From assembly GCF_030372105.1 (NCBI RefSeq), contig NZ_JAUDBQ010000001.1, positions 248,001 to 312,000 on the forward strand: a stretch of 64,000 nt of DNA, read 5' to 3'. The notes below the pieces were generated by a model that saw nothing but the letters and a program-made list of their open reading frames with translations, made no database searches and was not told where the DNA came from. How positions within the stretch are numbered: position 1 is the first letter of the stretch; each line of letters begins with the position of its first letter. A program made the position numbers and the translations under genes. Origin of the DNA: Cellulomonas cellasea (lineage in GTDB: Bacteria > Actinomycetota > Actinomycetes > Actinomycetales > Cellulomonadaceae). Shown piece by piece: positions 49,489 to 58,162 of the stretch.

Positions 49489-51786
49489 ATGGTCACGTTC
49501 ACGGAGCACCTGCGCGCCCGCGGCGACGACGAGCTCGTCGCCCTGCTGCTGCAGCGCCCTGACCTGGCGGCGCCGTCGCCCTCCACGCTGTCGTCGCTGG
49601 CGGCGCGCGCCACGAGCCGGACCAGCCTGGAACGCGCCCTCGCGACGGTGGACGCGTCAGTGCTGCAGGCGCTGGAGGCGCTGGTCGCGCTGACCGACGG
49701 CGGCGCCACCGCTGGCCGTGACGACGTGGCCGCGGCGATCGGCGCCCAGCGCGCCCACCGCGAGCGCCTGGACCAGGCCCTGGACCGCGCCCACGAGCTC
49801 GCCCTGGTGTGGACCGACGAGGACGGGCTGCACCCCGCGCCGGGGCTGTCCGAGCTGCTCGGCCCGTACCCGGCGGGCCTCGCCCCGTCGACGGGCGCCC
49901 AGGAGCCGGTGGACCTCAGCGCGCTGGACGACGCGCCCGCCGCAGCCCGCTCGGTGCTGGACGCGCTGACCTGGGGCCCCCCGGTCGGCATCGCCCCGCC
50001 CGCCGGCAGCCCCGCCGCGGCGGCCGTGGACTGGCTGCTGGAGCGGCGGCTCCTGTCACCGGGCGACGCGCGCCACGTGGTGCTGCCGCGCGGCGTGGCG
50101 CTGGCCCTGCGCGAAGGTCGCACGCACCGCGCCCCCGCGACTCCCCCGGAGCCCGCCCCGACGGGCATGGCCCATGCCGAGGCGCTGGTCGCGGCGGAGT
50201 CCGCGGCGGCCGCCGAGCGGTTCGTGCGGCTCGTCGCGCTGCTGGTGCGGACTTGGGAGCAGACCCCCGCGCCGGTGCTGCGATCCGGCGGCCTGGGCGT
50301 GCGCGAGCTGCGCCGCGTCGCCGCCACCCTGGAGGTCGAGGACTCGGAGGCCGCGTTCGTCGTCGAGCTGGCCGCCGCCGCGGGCCTCGTCGCGGAGGAC
50401 GAGGAGGAGAGCCCGGCGTTCGCCCCGACCCTCGCGGTGGACGAGTGGCTCAACGACGACCTGCCCTCGCGATGGGCGACGCTCGCCAGGGCGTGGGCGA
50501 GCACCGTCCGCACGCCGTGGATGGTGGGCGGCCGTGACGAGCGCGGTGGCGTGCGCGCCGCGCTCGACCCCGAGCTGTCCCGGCCCTGGGCGCCCCGGGT
50601 GCGGCACGCCGTGCTCAACGCGCTCGCGGAGGTGCCGCCCGGCACCGTGCTGCGCACCGAGGCCGTGCTGGAGCTGCTGCGCTGGCGCACACCCCGGTCG
50701 GTCCCGCCCGAGGCTGCGGTCGCCGCGACCCTGCACGAGGCGGGGATGCTGGGCGTGCTCGGCGCCGGGGCGCTGTCCCCCGCCGGCCGGGCGCTCCTCG
50801 AGGAGGTGGACCGCTCAGCGCATGCCGTGCCCTCCGACGACGAGCCGGGGATCACCCCGGAGGCCGCGCTGGCCGAGGCGCTGCCCGAGCCCGTCTCCGA
50901 CCTGCTGCTCCAGGGCGACCTCACCGGCATCGTGCCCGGGCGCCCGACCCCCGAGCTGGCGGCGCTGCTCGAGCGGTCCGGCGTGATCGAGTCCCGGGGC
51001 GCCGCACTCACGGTCCGCTTCACCCCGGAGTCCATCCGCGCGGCCCTCGATGTGGGCGGCACGGCCGACGACCTGCTGGCCGGGCTGGCCGCGCATGCCC
51101 GAGGCGGCGTCCCGCAGCCGCTCGAGTACATGATCCGCGACGCGGGCCGGCGCCACGGGCAGCTGCGCGCCGGGTACGCCGCGAGCTACCTGCGGGCCGA
51201 CGACCCGGCGCTGCTGGCCGGCCTCGTGGACAACCCGGCCTTGGCCGAGCTGGGCCTGATGCGCCTGGCGCCCACGGTGCTGGGCTCGGTGGCCTCGCCC
51301 CGCGAGCTGATGGCCGTGCTCCGCGAGCACGGCCTCGCCCCGATCGCCGAGGGCCCCGGCGGACAGGTGCTGCACCCCGAGCCCCAGGTGCGCCGGGTGC
51401 GCAGCGTCCGGCGCAACCAGCCCCACAAGATCGGCGCCGCCCCCGCTCGGCGCCCGGAGTCCCTCACCTCGCAGGAGCGCGCCGGCCTGGTCGCCCAGCT
51501 GGTGCCGACGTTGCGCGAGGCCGAGGGGTCTGACGACGCGTCGGGTGAGGAGCGTCGCCGGGAGCCCGCCACCCCGAACCCCGTCTCCGCGCTCGGCGTG
51601 CTGCGCGAGGCGGCGGCGCAGGGACGCGAGGTGTGGCTGGAGATGGTCGGCCCGCATGGCGTCCACCAGCGCCGACGCGTGCGCCCCGTGCACGTCGAGG
51701 GCGGCAGGGTGCGCGTGCGGGATGAGGCCCGCGACGCCGAGCTGACCGTCGCCGTGCACCGCATCGCGTCGGCCACGCCCGTCTGA
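49489..51786 (+). CDS. Helicase-associated (Helicase_C_3) protein, partner of XPB
   Basis: 765 aa from ATG 49489, preceded by GGGAGGG (an in-frame GTG at 49480 is an alternative). N-terminal 120 residues are helical (LRARGDDELVALLLQRPDLAAPSPSTLSSLAARATSRTSLERAL); the C-terminal part has repeats of a helical type and VSDLLLQGDLTGIVPGRPTPELAALLERSGVIESRGAALTVRFTPESIRAALDVGGTADDLLAGL. This matches the actinobacterial protein next to XPB (in Mycobacterium tuberculosis the neighbour of ercC3/Rv0861c). No Walker motifs are seen. Its job is unknown; a link to DNA repair is inferred from the fixed neighbour. Confidence 0.8.
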   Translation: MVTFTEHLRARGDDELVALLLQRPDLAAPSPSTLSSLAARATSRTSLERALATVDASVLQALEALVALTDGGATAGRDDVAAAIGAQRAHRERLDQALDRAHELALVWTDEDGLHPAPGLSELLGPYPAGLAPSTGAQEPVDLSALDDAPAAARSVLDALTWGPPVGIAPPAGSPAAAAVDWLLERRLLSPGDARHVVLPRGVALALREGRTHRAPATPPEPAPTGMAHAEALVAAESAAAAERFVRLVALLVRTWEQTPAPVLRSGGLGVRELRRVAATLEVEDSEAAFVVELAAAAGLVAEDEEESPAFAPTLAVDEWLNDDLPSRWATLARAWASTVRTPWMVGGRDERGGVRAALDPELSRPWAPRVRHAVLNALAEVPPGTVLRTEAVLELLRWRTPRSVPPEAAVAATLHEAGMLGVLGAGALSPAGRALLEEVDRSAHAVPSDDEPGITPEAALAEALPEPVSDLLLQGDLTGIVPGRPTPELAALLERSGVIESRGAALTVRFTPESIRAALDVGGTADDLLAGLAAHARGGVPQPLEYMIRDAGRRHGQLRAGYAASYLRADDPALLAGLVDNPALAELGLMRLAPTVLGSVASPRELMAVLREHGLAPIAEGPGGQVLHPEPQVRRVRSVRRNQPHKIGAAPARRPESLTSQERAGLVAQLVPTLREAEGSDDASGEERRREPATPNPVSALGVLREAAAQGREVWLEMVGPHGVHQRRRVRPVHVEGGRVRVRDEARDAELTVAVHRIASATPV

Positions 51787-51831
51787 TCGCCCTGTCGATG
51801 CCCTCGCGCCCGGGCCCTCCCGGAACAAACC

Positions 51832-51847
51832 ACGCCGCCTGCGGCGT
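51832..51847 (+). terminator. Possible hairpin between the helicase-associated gene and XPB
   Basis: ACGCCG (51832-51837) and CGGCGT (51842-51847) with a 4-nt loop, 46 nt past the stop. Weak and without T-tract; it may equally lie in the XPB leader. Confidence 0.3.
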
Positions 51848-51889
51848 TCGCAGACATGCCCGGACCCGTGATCTACCGGAAGGCACCGC

Positions 51890-53533
51890 ATGACGAACGG
51901 CCCCCTGATCGTGCAGAGCGACAAGACCCTGCTGCTCGAGATCGACCACGACCAGGCTGCGGAGTGCCGCCGCGCGATCGCCCCGTTCGCCGAGCTGGAG
52001 CGCGCGCCCGAGCACATGCACACCTACCGGCTGACGCCGCTGGGCCTGTGGAACGCGCGCGCCGCGGGCCACGACGCCGAGCAGGTGATCTCGGTGCTGC
52101 TGGAGTACTCGCGCTACCCGGTGCCGCACGCCCTGCTCATCGACATCGCCGAGACGATGTCCCGCTACGGCCGCCTGCAGCTCGTGCAGGACCCGGTGCA
52201 CGGCCTGGTGCTGCACTCCCTGGACCGCGCGGTGATGGCCGAGGTGCTGCGCTCCAAGCGCACCCAGGGCCTCGTCGGGCAGCGCCTGGACGACACCGAC
52301 GTCGTGGTGCACCCCAGTGAGCGCGGGCACCTCAAGCAGGTGCTGCTCAAGCTCGGGTGGCCCGCCGAGGACCTCGCGGGCTACGTGGACGGCGAGGCGC
52401 ACGCGATCGGGCTCCAGCAGGACGGCTGGTCGCTGCGCCCCTACCAGGAGCAGGCCGTCGACGGCTTCTGGCATGGCGGCTCGGGCGTCGTCGTGCTGCC
52501 CTGCGGCGCCGGGAAGACGCTCGTCGGGGCCGCCGCGATGGCGCGCTCGCAGACCACCACGCTGATCCTGGTGACGAACACCGTCAGCGCGCGGCAGTGG
52601 CGCGACGAGCTGGTGAAGCGCACCACGCTCACCGAGGAGGAGATCGGCGAGTACTCGGGCTCCCGCAAGGAGATCCGGCCCGTCACCATCGCCACCTACC
52701 AGGTGCTCACCACCAAGCGGAAGGGCGTCTACACGCACCTCGAGCTGCTCGACGTCCGCGACTGGGGCCTGGTGGTCTACGACGAGGTGCACCTGCTGCC
52801 CGCGCCGATCTTCCGCATGACCGCCGACCTGCAGGCCCGCCGCCGTCTGGGCCTGACGGCCACGCTGGTGCGCGAGGACGGCCGCGAGGACGAGGTGTTC
52901 AGCCTCATCGGGCCCAAGCGGTACGACGCGCCCTGGAAGGACATCGAGCAGCAGGGCTACATCGCGCCCGCCGACTGCGTCGAGGTGCGCCTGACGCTCC
53001 CCGAGCGCGACCGGATGCTCTACGCCACCGCCGAGCCGGAGGACAAGTACCGCCTCGCGGCGAGCGCCCCCGGCAAGAACACCGTCGTCGAGCAGCTCGT
53101 GGCCAAGCACGAGGGCGAGCCGACGCTGGTCATCGGCCAGTACCTCGACCAGCTCGAGGAGCTCGGCGAGCACATCGGCGCGGACGTCATCACCGGCGCC
53201 ACCACAGTCCCCGAGCGGCAGCGGCTGTTCGACGCGTTCCGCTCCGGGGAGATCACCAAGCTCGTGGTGTCGAAGGTCGCGAACTTCTCGATCGACCTGC
53301 CCGAGGCGTCCGTCGCCATCCAGGTCTCCGGGTCGTTCGGCTCCCGCCAGGAGGAGGCCCAGCGCCTCGGCCGGCTGCTGCGCCCCAAGGGCGACGGCCG
53401 CACCGCGCACTTCTACGCCGTGGTGGCCCGCGACACCGTGGACCAGGACTTCGCGGCGCACCGCCAGCGCTTCCTCGCGGAGCAGGGTTACGCCTACACG
53501 ATCGTCGACGCGGAGGACCTCGTCGCCGACTAA
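51890..53533 (+). CDS. DNA helicase XPB (SF2, ERCC3-like)
   Basis: 547 aa, ATG at 51890. N-terminal domain (LIVQSDKTLLLEIDHDQAAECRRAIAPFAELERAPEHMHTYRLTPLGLWNARAAG), then SF2 helicase: Walker A VVLPCGAGKTLVG with K209, motif II DEVHLLPAPIF (DEVH box), motif III LTATLVRED, motif V-VI SVAIQVSGSFGSRQEEAQRLGRLLRPKG with the arginine finger region. Matches the bacterial/mycobacterial XPB helicases, which are 3'-5' DNA unwinding enzymes of uncertain cell role, presumably nucleotide excision repair. Full length and intact. Confidence 0.95.
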   Translation: MTNGPLIVQSDKTLLLEIDHDQAAECRRAIAPFAELERAPEHMHTYRLTPLGLWNARAAGHDAEQVISVLLEYSRYPVPHALLIDIAETMSRYGRLQLVQDPVHGLVLHSLDRAVMAEVLRSKRTQGLVGQRLDDTDVVVHPSERGHLKQVLLKLGWPAEDLAGYVDGEAHAIGLQQDGWSLRPYQEQAVDGFWHGGSGVVVLPCGAGKTLVGAAAMARSQTTTLILVTNTVSARQWRDELVKRTTLTEEEIGEYSGSRKEIRPVTIATYQVLTTKRKGVYTHLELLDVRDWGLVVYDEVHLLPAPIFRMTADLQARRRLGLTATLVREDGREDEVFSLIGPKRYDAPWKDIEQQGYIAPADCVEVRLTLPERDRMLYATAEPEDKYRLAASAPGKNTVVEQLVAKHEGEPTLVIGQYLDQLEELGEHIGADVITGATTVPERQRLFDAFRSGEITKLVVSKVANFSIDLPEASVAIQVSGSFGSRQEEAQRLGRLLRPKGDGRTAHFYAVVARDTVDQDFAAHRQRFLAEQGYAYTIVDAEDLVAD

Positions 53534-53620
53534 CGTCATCCACGTCTCGCCCGGCTGAGCGGGAACCAGCGGCGCGCTCGCGTCGTTGCACCCGTGAGAA
53601 CCCAGCGAGAGGATCGTGGA

Positions 53621-55582
53621 GTGCCACACCGCCGCACGACGATGACCAGCAAGGCACGCACCCCCTGGGCGGTGCTGGCCACGCTCCTCCTGGCGCTGGG
53701 GGCCGTGCTGCTGCCCGCGTCGGCGGCCACGGCCGCGGACCCGCTGTCGGTCTCCGGTGAGGTCACTGACCAGGTGGGCGCGCTGGGCGGTGACACCGCG
53801 GAGGTGCAGGCCGCGCTCGACGAGTTGTCCGGCGCGACCCGGTACCAGCTGTACGTCGTGTACGTCTCGACATTCGACGGGCCGTCGGACCCTGTCGCGT
53901 GGTCCGACGAGACCCGCGCGATGTCCGGGCTCGGCTCGGACGACCTGATGCTCTCGGTGGCAGTCGACGCCCGCAGGTACTCGCTGTCGCCGGAGAACGT
54001 GCCCGGGCTGAGCTCGTCCCAGCTCGACGACATCCAGGCCGCGATCGAGGACGAGCTCTCCGGCGACAACTGGGCGGGCGCGGCGATCACCGCCGCCCAG
54101 GAGATCCAGGCCGCGGCTGCCGGCGGCGGCGCGGGCGGCGGGCAACCGGCAGGCGACGGCTCGTCGGAGGGGTCCTCCGGCAGCGGTTTCCTCACGTTCC
54201 TGCTGGTCGGCCTCGTGGTCATCGTCGGGATCCTGGTGTGGACCACGATGAGCCGCCGCAAGCGGCCGGCGCCCGTCGGCGCGGGGGCTCCCAGCGGCCT
54301 GGAACGGCTCCCCACCGAGGAGCTGCGCAGCCGTGCGAGCTCCGCGCTGGTGCAGCTCGACGACGCCCTGCGCACCTCGGAGCAGGAGCTGGGCTTCGCC
54401 GAGGCGCAGTTCGGGCCGGAGGCCACCCGCGAGTTCACGCAGGTGCTCGCCACAGCGAAGACGCAGGTCAACGAGGCCTTCCGGGCGCGCCAGCAGCTCG
54501 ACGACAGCACCCGCGAGGCCGAGCCGCAGGTGCGCGCGGCCGCGATCCACATCCTCACCATCTGCCACCAGGCGGCGCAGGCGCTGGACGCCCAGCAGGA
54601 CAAGTTCGACGAGCTGCGGGACCTGCAGGCCCGGGCGCCCCAGATGCTCGCGGACGAGTCGGCGGCGGCGGACACGCTGGCCGCGCGCGTCGACCCGGCC
54701 CGCGCGACGCTCGCCACGCTCAGCCAGTCCTACCCGCCGGAGGCCCTGGCCTCGGTGGCCGCCAACCCGGACCAGGCGCTCGCGCTGCTCGCCGACGTCC
54801 GCTCCACCATCGACCAGGGCCGTGCCGCGCTGGAGCAGGACGACCGCGGCCGGGCCGTCGGCTTCGCCCGCGCCGCCGAGAACGCGCTGGGCCAGGTCAG
54901 GACCCTGCTCGACGCCGTGGACCGGGCCGGCGAGGACCTGGCCGCCGCGTCCGGGCGCCTGCAGCAGGCCATCGCGTCCATCTCCTCGGACATCTCCGAC
55001 GCGGCGCGCCTGGCCCCGGACCGCGCCGACGTCACCGCGCGCGTCACCGACGCGCGCCACGCCATCGAGCAGGCCCGCGCCGCCCAGCAGGGGGGCGACC
55101 CGCTGGCCGCGCTGCGGGACATCACCTCGGCGGAGGCCGCCCTGGACGCGGCCCTGGCGCCGATGCGCGAGGCCGAGGAGCAGGCCCGTCGGTCGTCCGC
55201 GCTGCTGCGCGACGTCCTGGGCCGGCTCGACTCGCAGATCCGCGCCACCACCGACTTCGTCGAGACCCGGCGCGGCGCGGTGGGCCCCGAGGCCCGCACG
55301 AGCCTCGCGGAGGCGCAGCGGCTGTTCCGGCAGGCCCTCGACCAGCGTGACTCCGACCCGACGTCGGCCCTCGCGGCCGCGCAGCACGCCGAGCGCTTCG
55401 CGGCGGACGCCCAGTGGCGCGCCCGCGCGGACGTGGAGGCCGCGGAGGAGCGGAACCGCCGCAACGACGGCGGCTTCGGCGGCGGCGGGGGCCCGAACGT
55501 CGGGGGCATGATCCTCGGCGGCGGGCGCGGAGGCGGCTTCGGCGGTGGAGGCGGCGGTGGCGGACGGGGAGGCGGCTTCTGA
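53621..55582 (+). CDS. TPM-domain membrane protein with Gly-rich tail
   Basis: 653 aa from GTG 53621 (AGAGGA 7 nt upstream; ATG 53642 also possible). A signal peptide (WAVLATLLLALGAVLLPASAATA), a TPM domain (about 40-150, with TRYQLYVVYVSTFDG and LMLSVAVDARRYSL), a Gly/Ser linker, one transmembrane helix (GFLTFLLVGLVVIVGILVWTTM, about 195-215) and a long coiled-coil cytoplasmic part (about 230-600). The end is an almost pure Gly/Arg/Phe tail. Known from Actinobacteria next to PspA; probably a membrane-stress or envelope protein. Sense of the Gly-rich tail is unknown. Confidence 0.85.
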   Translation: MPHRRTTMTSKARTPWAVLATLLLALGAVLLPASAATAADPLSVSGEVTDQVGALGGDTAEVQAALDELSGATRYQLYVVYVSTFDGPSDPVAWSDETRAMSGLGSDDLMLSVAVDARRYSLSPENVPGLSSSQLDDIQAAIEDELSGDNWAGAAITAAQEIQAAAAGGGAGGGQPAGDGSSEGSSGSGFLTFLLVGLVVIVGILVWTTMSRRKRPAPVGAGAPSGLERLPTEELRSRASSALVQLDDALRTSEQELGFAEAQFGPEATREFTQVLATAKTQVNEAFRARQQLDDSTREAEPQVRAAAIHILTICHQAAQALDAQQDKFDELRDLQARAPQMLADESAAADTLAARVDPARATLATLSQSYPPEALASVAANPDQALALLADVRSTIDQGRAALEQDDRGRAVGFARAAENALGQVRTLLDAVDRAGEDLAAASGRLQQAIASISSDISDAARLAPDRADVTARVTDARHAIEQARAAQQGGDPLAALRDITSAEAALDAALAPMREAEEQARRSSALLRDVLGRLDSQIRATTDFVETRRGAVGPEARTSLAEAQRLFRQALDQRDSDPTSALAAAQHAERFAADAQWRARADVEAAEERNRRNDGGFGGGGGPNVGGMILGGGRGGGFGGGGGGGGRGGGF

Positions 55583-55604
55583 GGCGCACCTGAACCCGTG
55601 CGCC
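55583..55604 (+). terminator. Hairpin right after the TPM gene
   Basis: GGCGCAC (55583-55589) and GTGCGCC (55598-55604) with an 8-nt loop, directly after the TGA. May lower read-through into pspA or protect the mRNA end. Confidence 0.45.
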
Positions 55605-55671
55605 GAGCGCGCCCCCACACCGGCACCCACCCCATCATCTGGCACGTCCTGACGACTGAGAGGCAGCACCC

Positions 55672-56439
55672 ATGACCGAGAAGCAGAGCGTCTTCGGCCG
55701 CATCACCCAGCTGGCCAAGGCCAACATCAACGCGCTGATCGACAGCGCCGAGGACCCGCAGAAGATGCTGGACCAGTTGGTGCGCGACTACACCAACTCG
55801 ATCGCCGACGCCGAGAAGGCCATCGCCCAGACCATCGGCAACCTGCGCCTCGCCGAGCAGGACTACAACGCGGACGTCGCCGCGGCGCGCGAGTGGGGCG
55901 GCAAGGCCATCGCCGCGTCGACGCGGGCCGACCAGTACCGCGCGCAGGGCGACACGGCGAGCGCCGACAAGTTCGACAACCTCGCCAAGGTCGCGATCCA
56001 GAAGCAGATCGCCGCCGAGGGCGAGGTCAAGCAGGCCGAGCCGATGATCGCCTCGCAGCGCGAGACGGTGGAGAAGCTCAAGAGCGGCCTCGCGCAGATG
56101 AAGGACAAGCTCGGCCAGCTCAAGCAGCGTCGCGACACGCTCGTGGCCCGGCAGAAGTCCGCCCAGGCGCAGCAGCAGGTGCAGTCCGCGATCGGCTCGA
56201 TCAACGTGCTCGACCCGACCAGCGAGATCGCGCGCTTCGAGGAGAAGGTCCGCCGCCAGGAGGCCCTCGCGATGGGGCAGGCCGAGCTGGCCGCGTCGTC
56301 CCTCGACGCGCAGTTCGCCGAGCTGGAGGCGTCCGGCGAGGAGCTCGAGGTCGAGGCGCGCCTGGCCGCCCTGAAGGCCGGCTCGTCGAACGCGACGGCG
56401 ATCGAGTCCACGGCTGTGACGCCGGAGATCGAGCGCTGA
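55672..56439 (+). CDS. PspA/IM30 family protein
   Basis: 255 aa, ATG at 55672 with GAGAGG upstream. Coiled-coil ESCRT-III-like protein: FGRITQLAKANINALIDSAEDPQKMLDQLVRDYTNSIADAEKAIAQTIGN is the PspA N-terminus with helix 0, and the rest is heptad-rich up to LEVEARLAALKAG. PspA/IM30/Vipp1 proteins bind and mend stressed membrane. It follows the TPM gene by 89 bp, the usual actinobacterial pair. Confidence 0.92.
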   Translation: MTEKQSVFGRITQLAKANINALIDSAEDPQKMLDQLVRDYTNSIADAEKAIAQTIGNLRLAEQDYNADVAAAREWGGKAIAASTRADQYRAQGDTASADKFDNLAKVAIQKQIAAEGEVKQAEPMIASQRETVEKLKSGLAQMKDKLGQLKQRRDTLVARQKSAQAQQQVQSAIGSINVLDPTSEIARFEEKVRRQEALAMGQAELAASSLDAQFAELEASGEELEVEARLAALKAGSSNATAIESTAVTPEIER

Positions 56440-56471
56440 GTTCCCTCGAGCGGCTGAGGCCGCCTGATGTG

Positions 56472-56503
56472 GGTGGGGTGGGCGCGGGCGCGCTCACCCC
56501 ACC
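56472..56503. terminator. Bidirectional terminator between pspA and the amidotransferase
   Basis: A 9-bp outer stem (56472-56480 with 56495-56503) plus 4 further inner pairs and a 4-nt loop. It lies between convergent genes and overlaps the last codons and stop of the amidotransferase gene (stop at 56494). Confidence 0.6.
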
Positions 56504-57288
56504 GGCACGTCCGAGGCGGTGACGGCGAGCGGCTCGGGCTGGTCGATCCCCGCGCGCTGCCGGACGAGGGCGGCGAAGGCCGCGCCGATCGCCTGGCCGC
56601 CCGCCACGACCTCGTGCTCGTGCGCGGTGTAGGACTCGGCCACGGGCCCGGGGTCGATCCCGTCCTCCGCCGCCCACAGGGCCAACGCCGCCGCGCCCGC
56701 CTCCGGGTGGAACTGCAGGCCCCACGCCGTCCCCGTCCGGAACGCCTGGTACGGGTAGGTCGCGGACGCCGCGAGCCACAGCGCGCCGGCCGGCAGCTCC
56801 ACGACGGCGTCCGCGTGCCAGCTCGGCATCGGGGTGCTCCGCCCGGACTGCCCCGAGCCGACGAGCCCGCCGACGAGCCCGCCGACCAGCGGGTCGCCGG
56901 CCGCCTGCGGGCGCCACCGCACGTCGATCACGCCGTGCTCCAACCCGGGGGGCGCCCCGACCTGCACGCGCCCGCCGCGGGCCACCGCGAGGAGCTGGGC
57001 GCCCAGGCAGATGCCCAGCGTCGGCAGTTGCGCGTCGACGCTGGCCGAGAGCAGCTCGCGGGTGGCCGGCAGCCACGGGGCCCGCACGTCGTCATAGGCG
57101 GACATCGGCCCGCCGAGCACGATGAGGCCGTCACCGGCCCCCGCCGCGCCCACGGGAACGGGCTCGCCCTCGTCGGCGCGGACCAGCCGCACCCGGACAC
57201 CGGGGAGCCACCCCGTCAGTCGGTCGAGGCCCACATCCGCGGAGCTCTGCACAACGGTCACGACAGGGGGCTGTGGCACGGGGATCAC
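56494..57288 (-). CDS. Class I glutamine amidotransferase
   Basis: 264 aa, GTG at 57288. GATase1 fold: GLIVLGGPMSAYDD, nucleophile C94 in LGICLGAQLLA and catalytic H194 in LQFHPEA, with the Glu two residues on. It resembles the GMP-synthase-like single-domain amidotransferases (YfeJ/GuaA-like) that supply ammonia or act as gamma-glutamyl hydrolases. Acceptor unknown; no synthetase domain is attached. Lies alone, convergent to pspA and divergent from the two-component system. Confidence 0.85.
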   Translation of the reverse strand: MIPVPQPPVVTVVQSSADVGLDRLTGWLPGVRVRLVRADEGEPVPVGAAGAGDGLIVLGGPMSAYDDVRAPWLPATRELLSASVDAQLPTLGICLGAQLLAVARGGRVQVGAPPGLEHGVIDVRWRPQAAGDPLVGGLVGGLVGSGQSGRSTPMPSWHADAVVELPAGALWLAASATYPYQAFRTGTAWGLQFHPEAGAAALALWAAEDGIDPGPVAESYTAHEHEVVAGGQAIGAAFAALVRQRAGIDQPEPLAVTASDVPVG

Positions 57289-57406
57289 GCAGAGGAAACT
57301 ACTCCCCCGCGCGGGCTGCTCTGCGGGACCGACCGCGCAACGGGTCGGGGGCGTCGGCGGCAGGTCTGTGACCTGGCACTGAGCGCGTCCTCAGCAGACT
57401 TCCAGG

Positions 57407-57420
57407 GTGTGCGCGCACAC
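57407..57420. promoter_or_regulatory. Palindrome before the response regulator gene
   Basis: GTGTGCGCGCACAC is a perfect 14-bp palindrome, 7 bp before the ATG at 57428, in the 139-bp divergent region. An operator for self-control is possible; chance in GC-rich DNA cannot be ruled out. Confidence 0.35.
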
Positions 57421-57427
57421 TGGGGTT

Positions 57428-58162
57428 ATGACCGGTGCACCCGTCGAGCCTGAAGCCCGGCTCTTGGTGGTGGATGACGAGCCCAACATCCGCGAACTCC
57501 TCGCGACGTCGTTGCGCTTCGGCGGTTTCGAGGTCCATACCGCCGCGGACGGCGCCAGCGCCCTGCGCCTCGCGCGCCTCGTCGACCCCGATCTCGTGGT
57601 GCTCGACGTGATGCTGCCCGACATGGACGGCTTCACCGTGACGCGGCGCCTGCGCGAGAAGGGCCAGCACGTCCCCGTCCTGTTCCTCACGGCCCGCGAC
57701 GACACGGCCGACAAGGTGCAGGGCCTGACGGTGGGCGGCGACGACTACGTCACCAAGCCGTTCAGCCTGGAGGAGGTCGTCGCGCGCATCCGCGCGATCC
57801 TGCGCCGCACCAGCCCGTCCGACCTCCTCGAGGGCAACCTGCTGCAGTACGCGGACCTCGAGCTCGACGAGGACAGCCACGAGGTGCGCCGCGCCGGGCA
57901 CGTCATCGACCTGTCCCCCACCGAGTTCAAGCTGCTCCGCTACCTGATGCTCAATCCCGGCCGGGTGCTGTCCAAGCAGCAGATCCTCGACCACGTCTGG
58001 CAGTACGACTGGGGCGGCGAGGCGAACATCGTCGAGTCGTACATCTCCTACCTGCGGCGCAAGATCGACCAGGTGCGCACCGCGGACGGCGCCCAGGTCA
58101 CGCCGCTGATCCACACGAAGCGCGGAGTCGGCTACATGCTGCGCCAACCGACAGGGACATGA
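57428..58162 (+). CDS. OmpR-family response regulator
   Basis: 244 aa from ATG 57428; a GTG 21 bp upstream lies in the palindrome. Receiver: D16/D17, phospho-acceptor D60 in LVVLDVMLPDMDG, T and K in FLTARDDTADKVQG and YVTKPFSLEE. DNA-binding winged helix: LELDEDSHEVRRAGHVIDLSPTEFKLLRYLMLNPGRVLSKQQILDHVWQYDWGGEANIVESYISYLRRKID. It resembles TcrX/TrcR and MprA-type actinobacterial regulators. ATGA-coupled to the sensor kinase. Confidence 0.95.
   Translation: MTGAPVEPEARLLVVDDEPNIRELLATSLRFGGFEVHTAADGASALRLARLVDPDLVVLDVMLPDMDGFTVTRRLREKGQHVPVLFLTARDDTADKVQGLTVGGDDYVTKPFSLEEVVARIRAILRRTSPSDLLEGNLLQYADLELDEDSHEVRRAGHVIDLSPTEFKLLRYLMLNPGRVLSKQQILDHVWQYDWGGEANIVESYISYLRRKIDQVRTADGAQVTPLIHTKRGVGYMLRQPTGT

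Noticed and set aside
51464-55669. A 1401-codon open frame on the minus strand
   Set aside because: Antisense to the helicase-associated, XPB and TPM genes, whose products have strong motifs; the shadow product has none.
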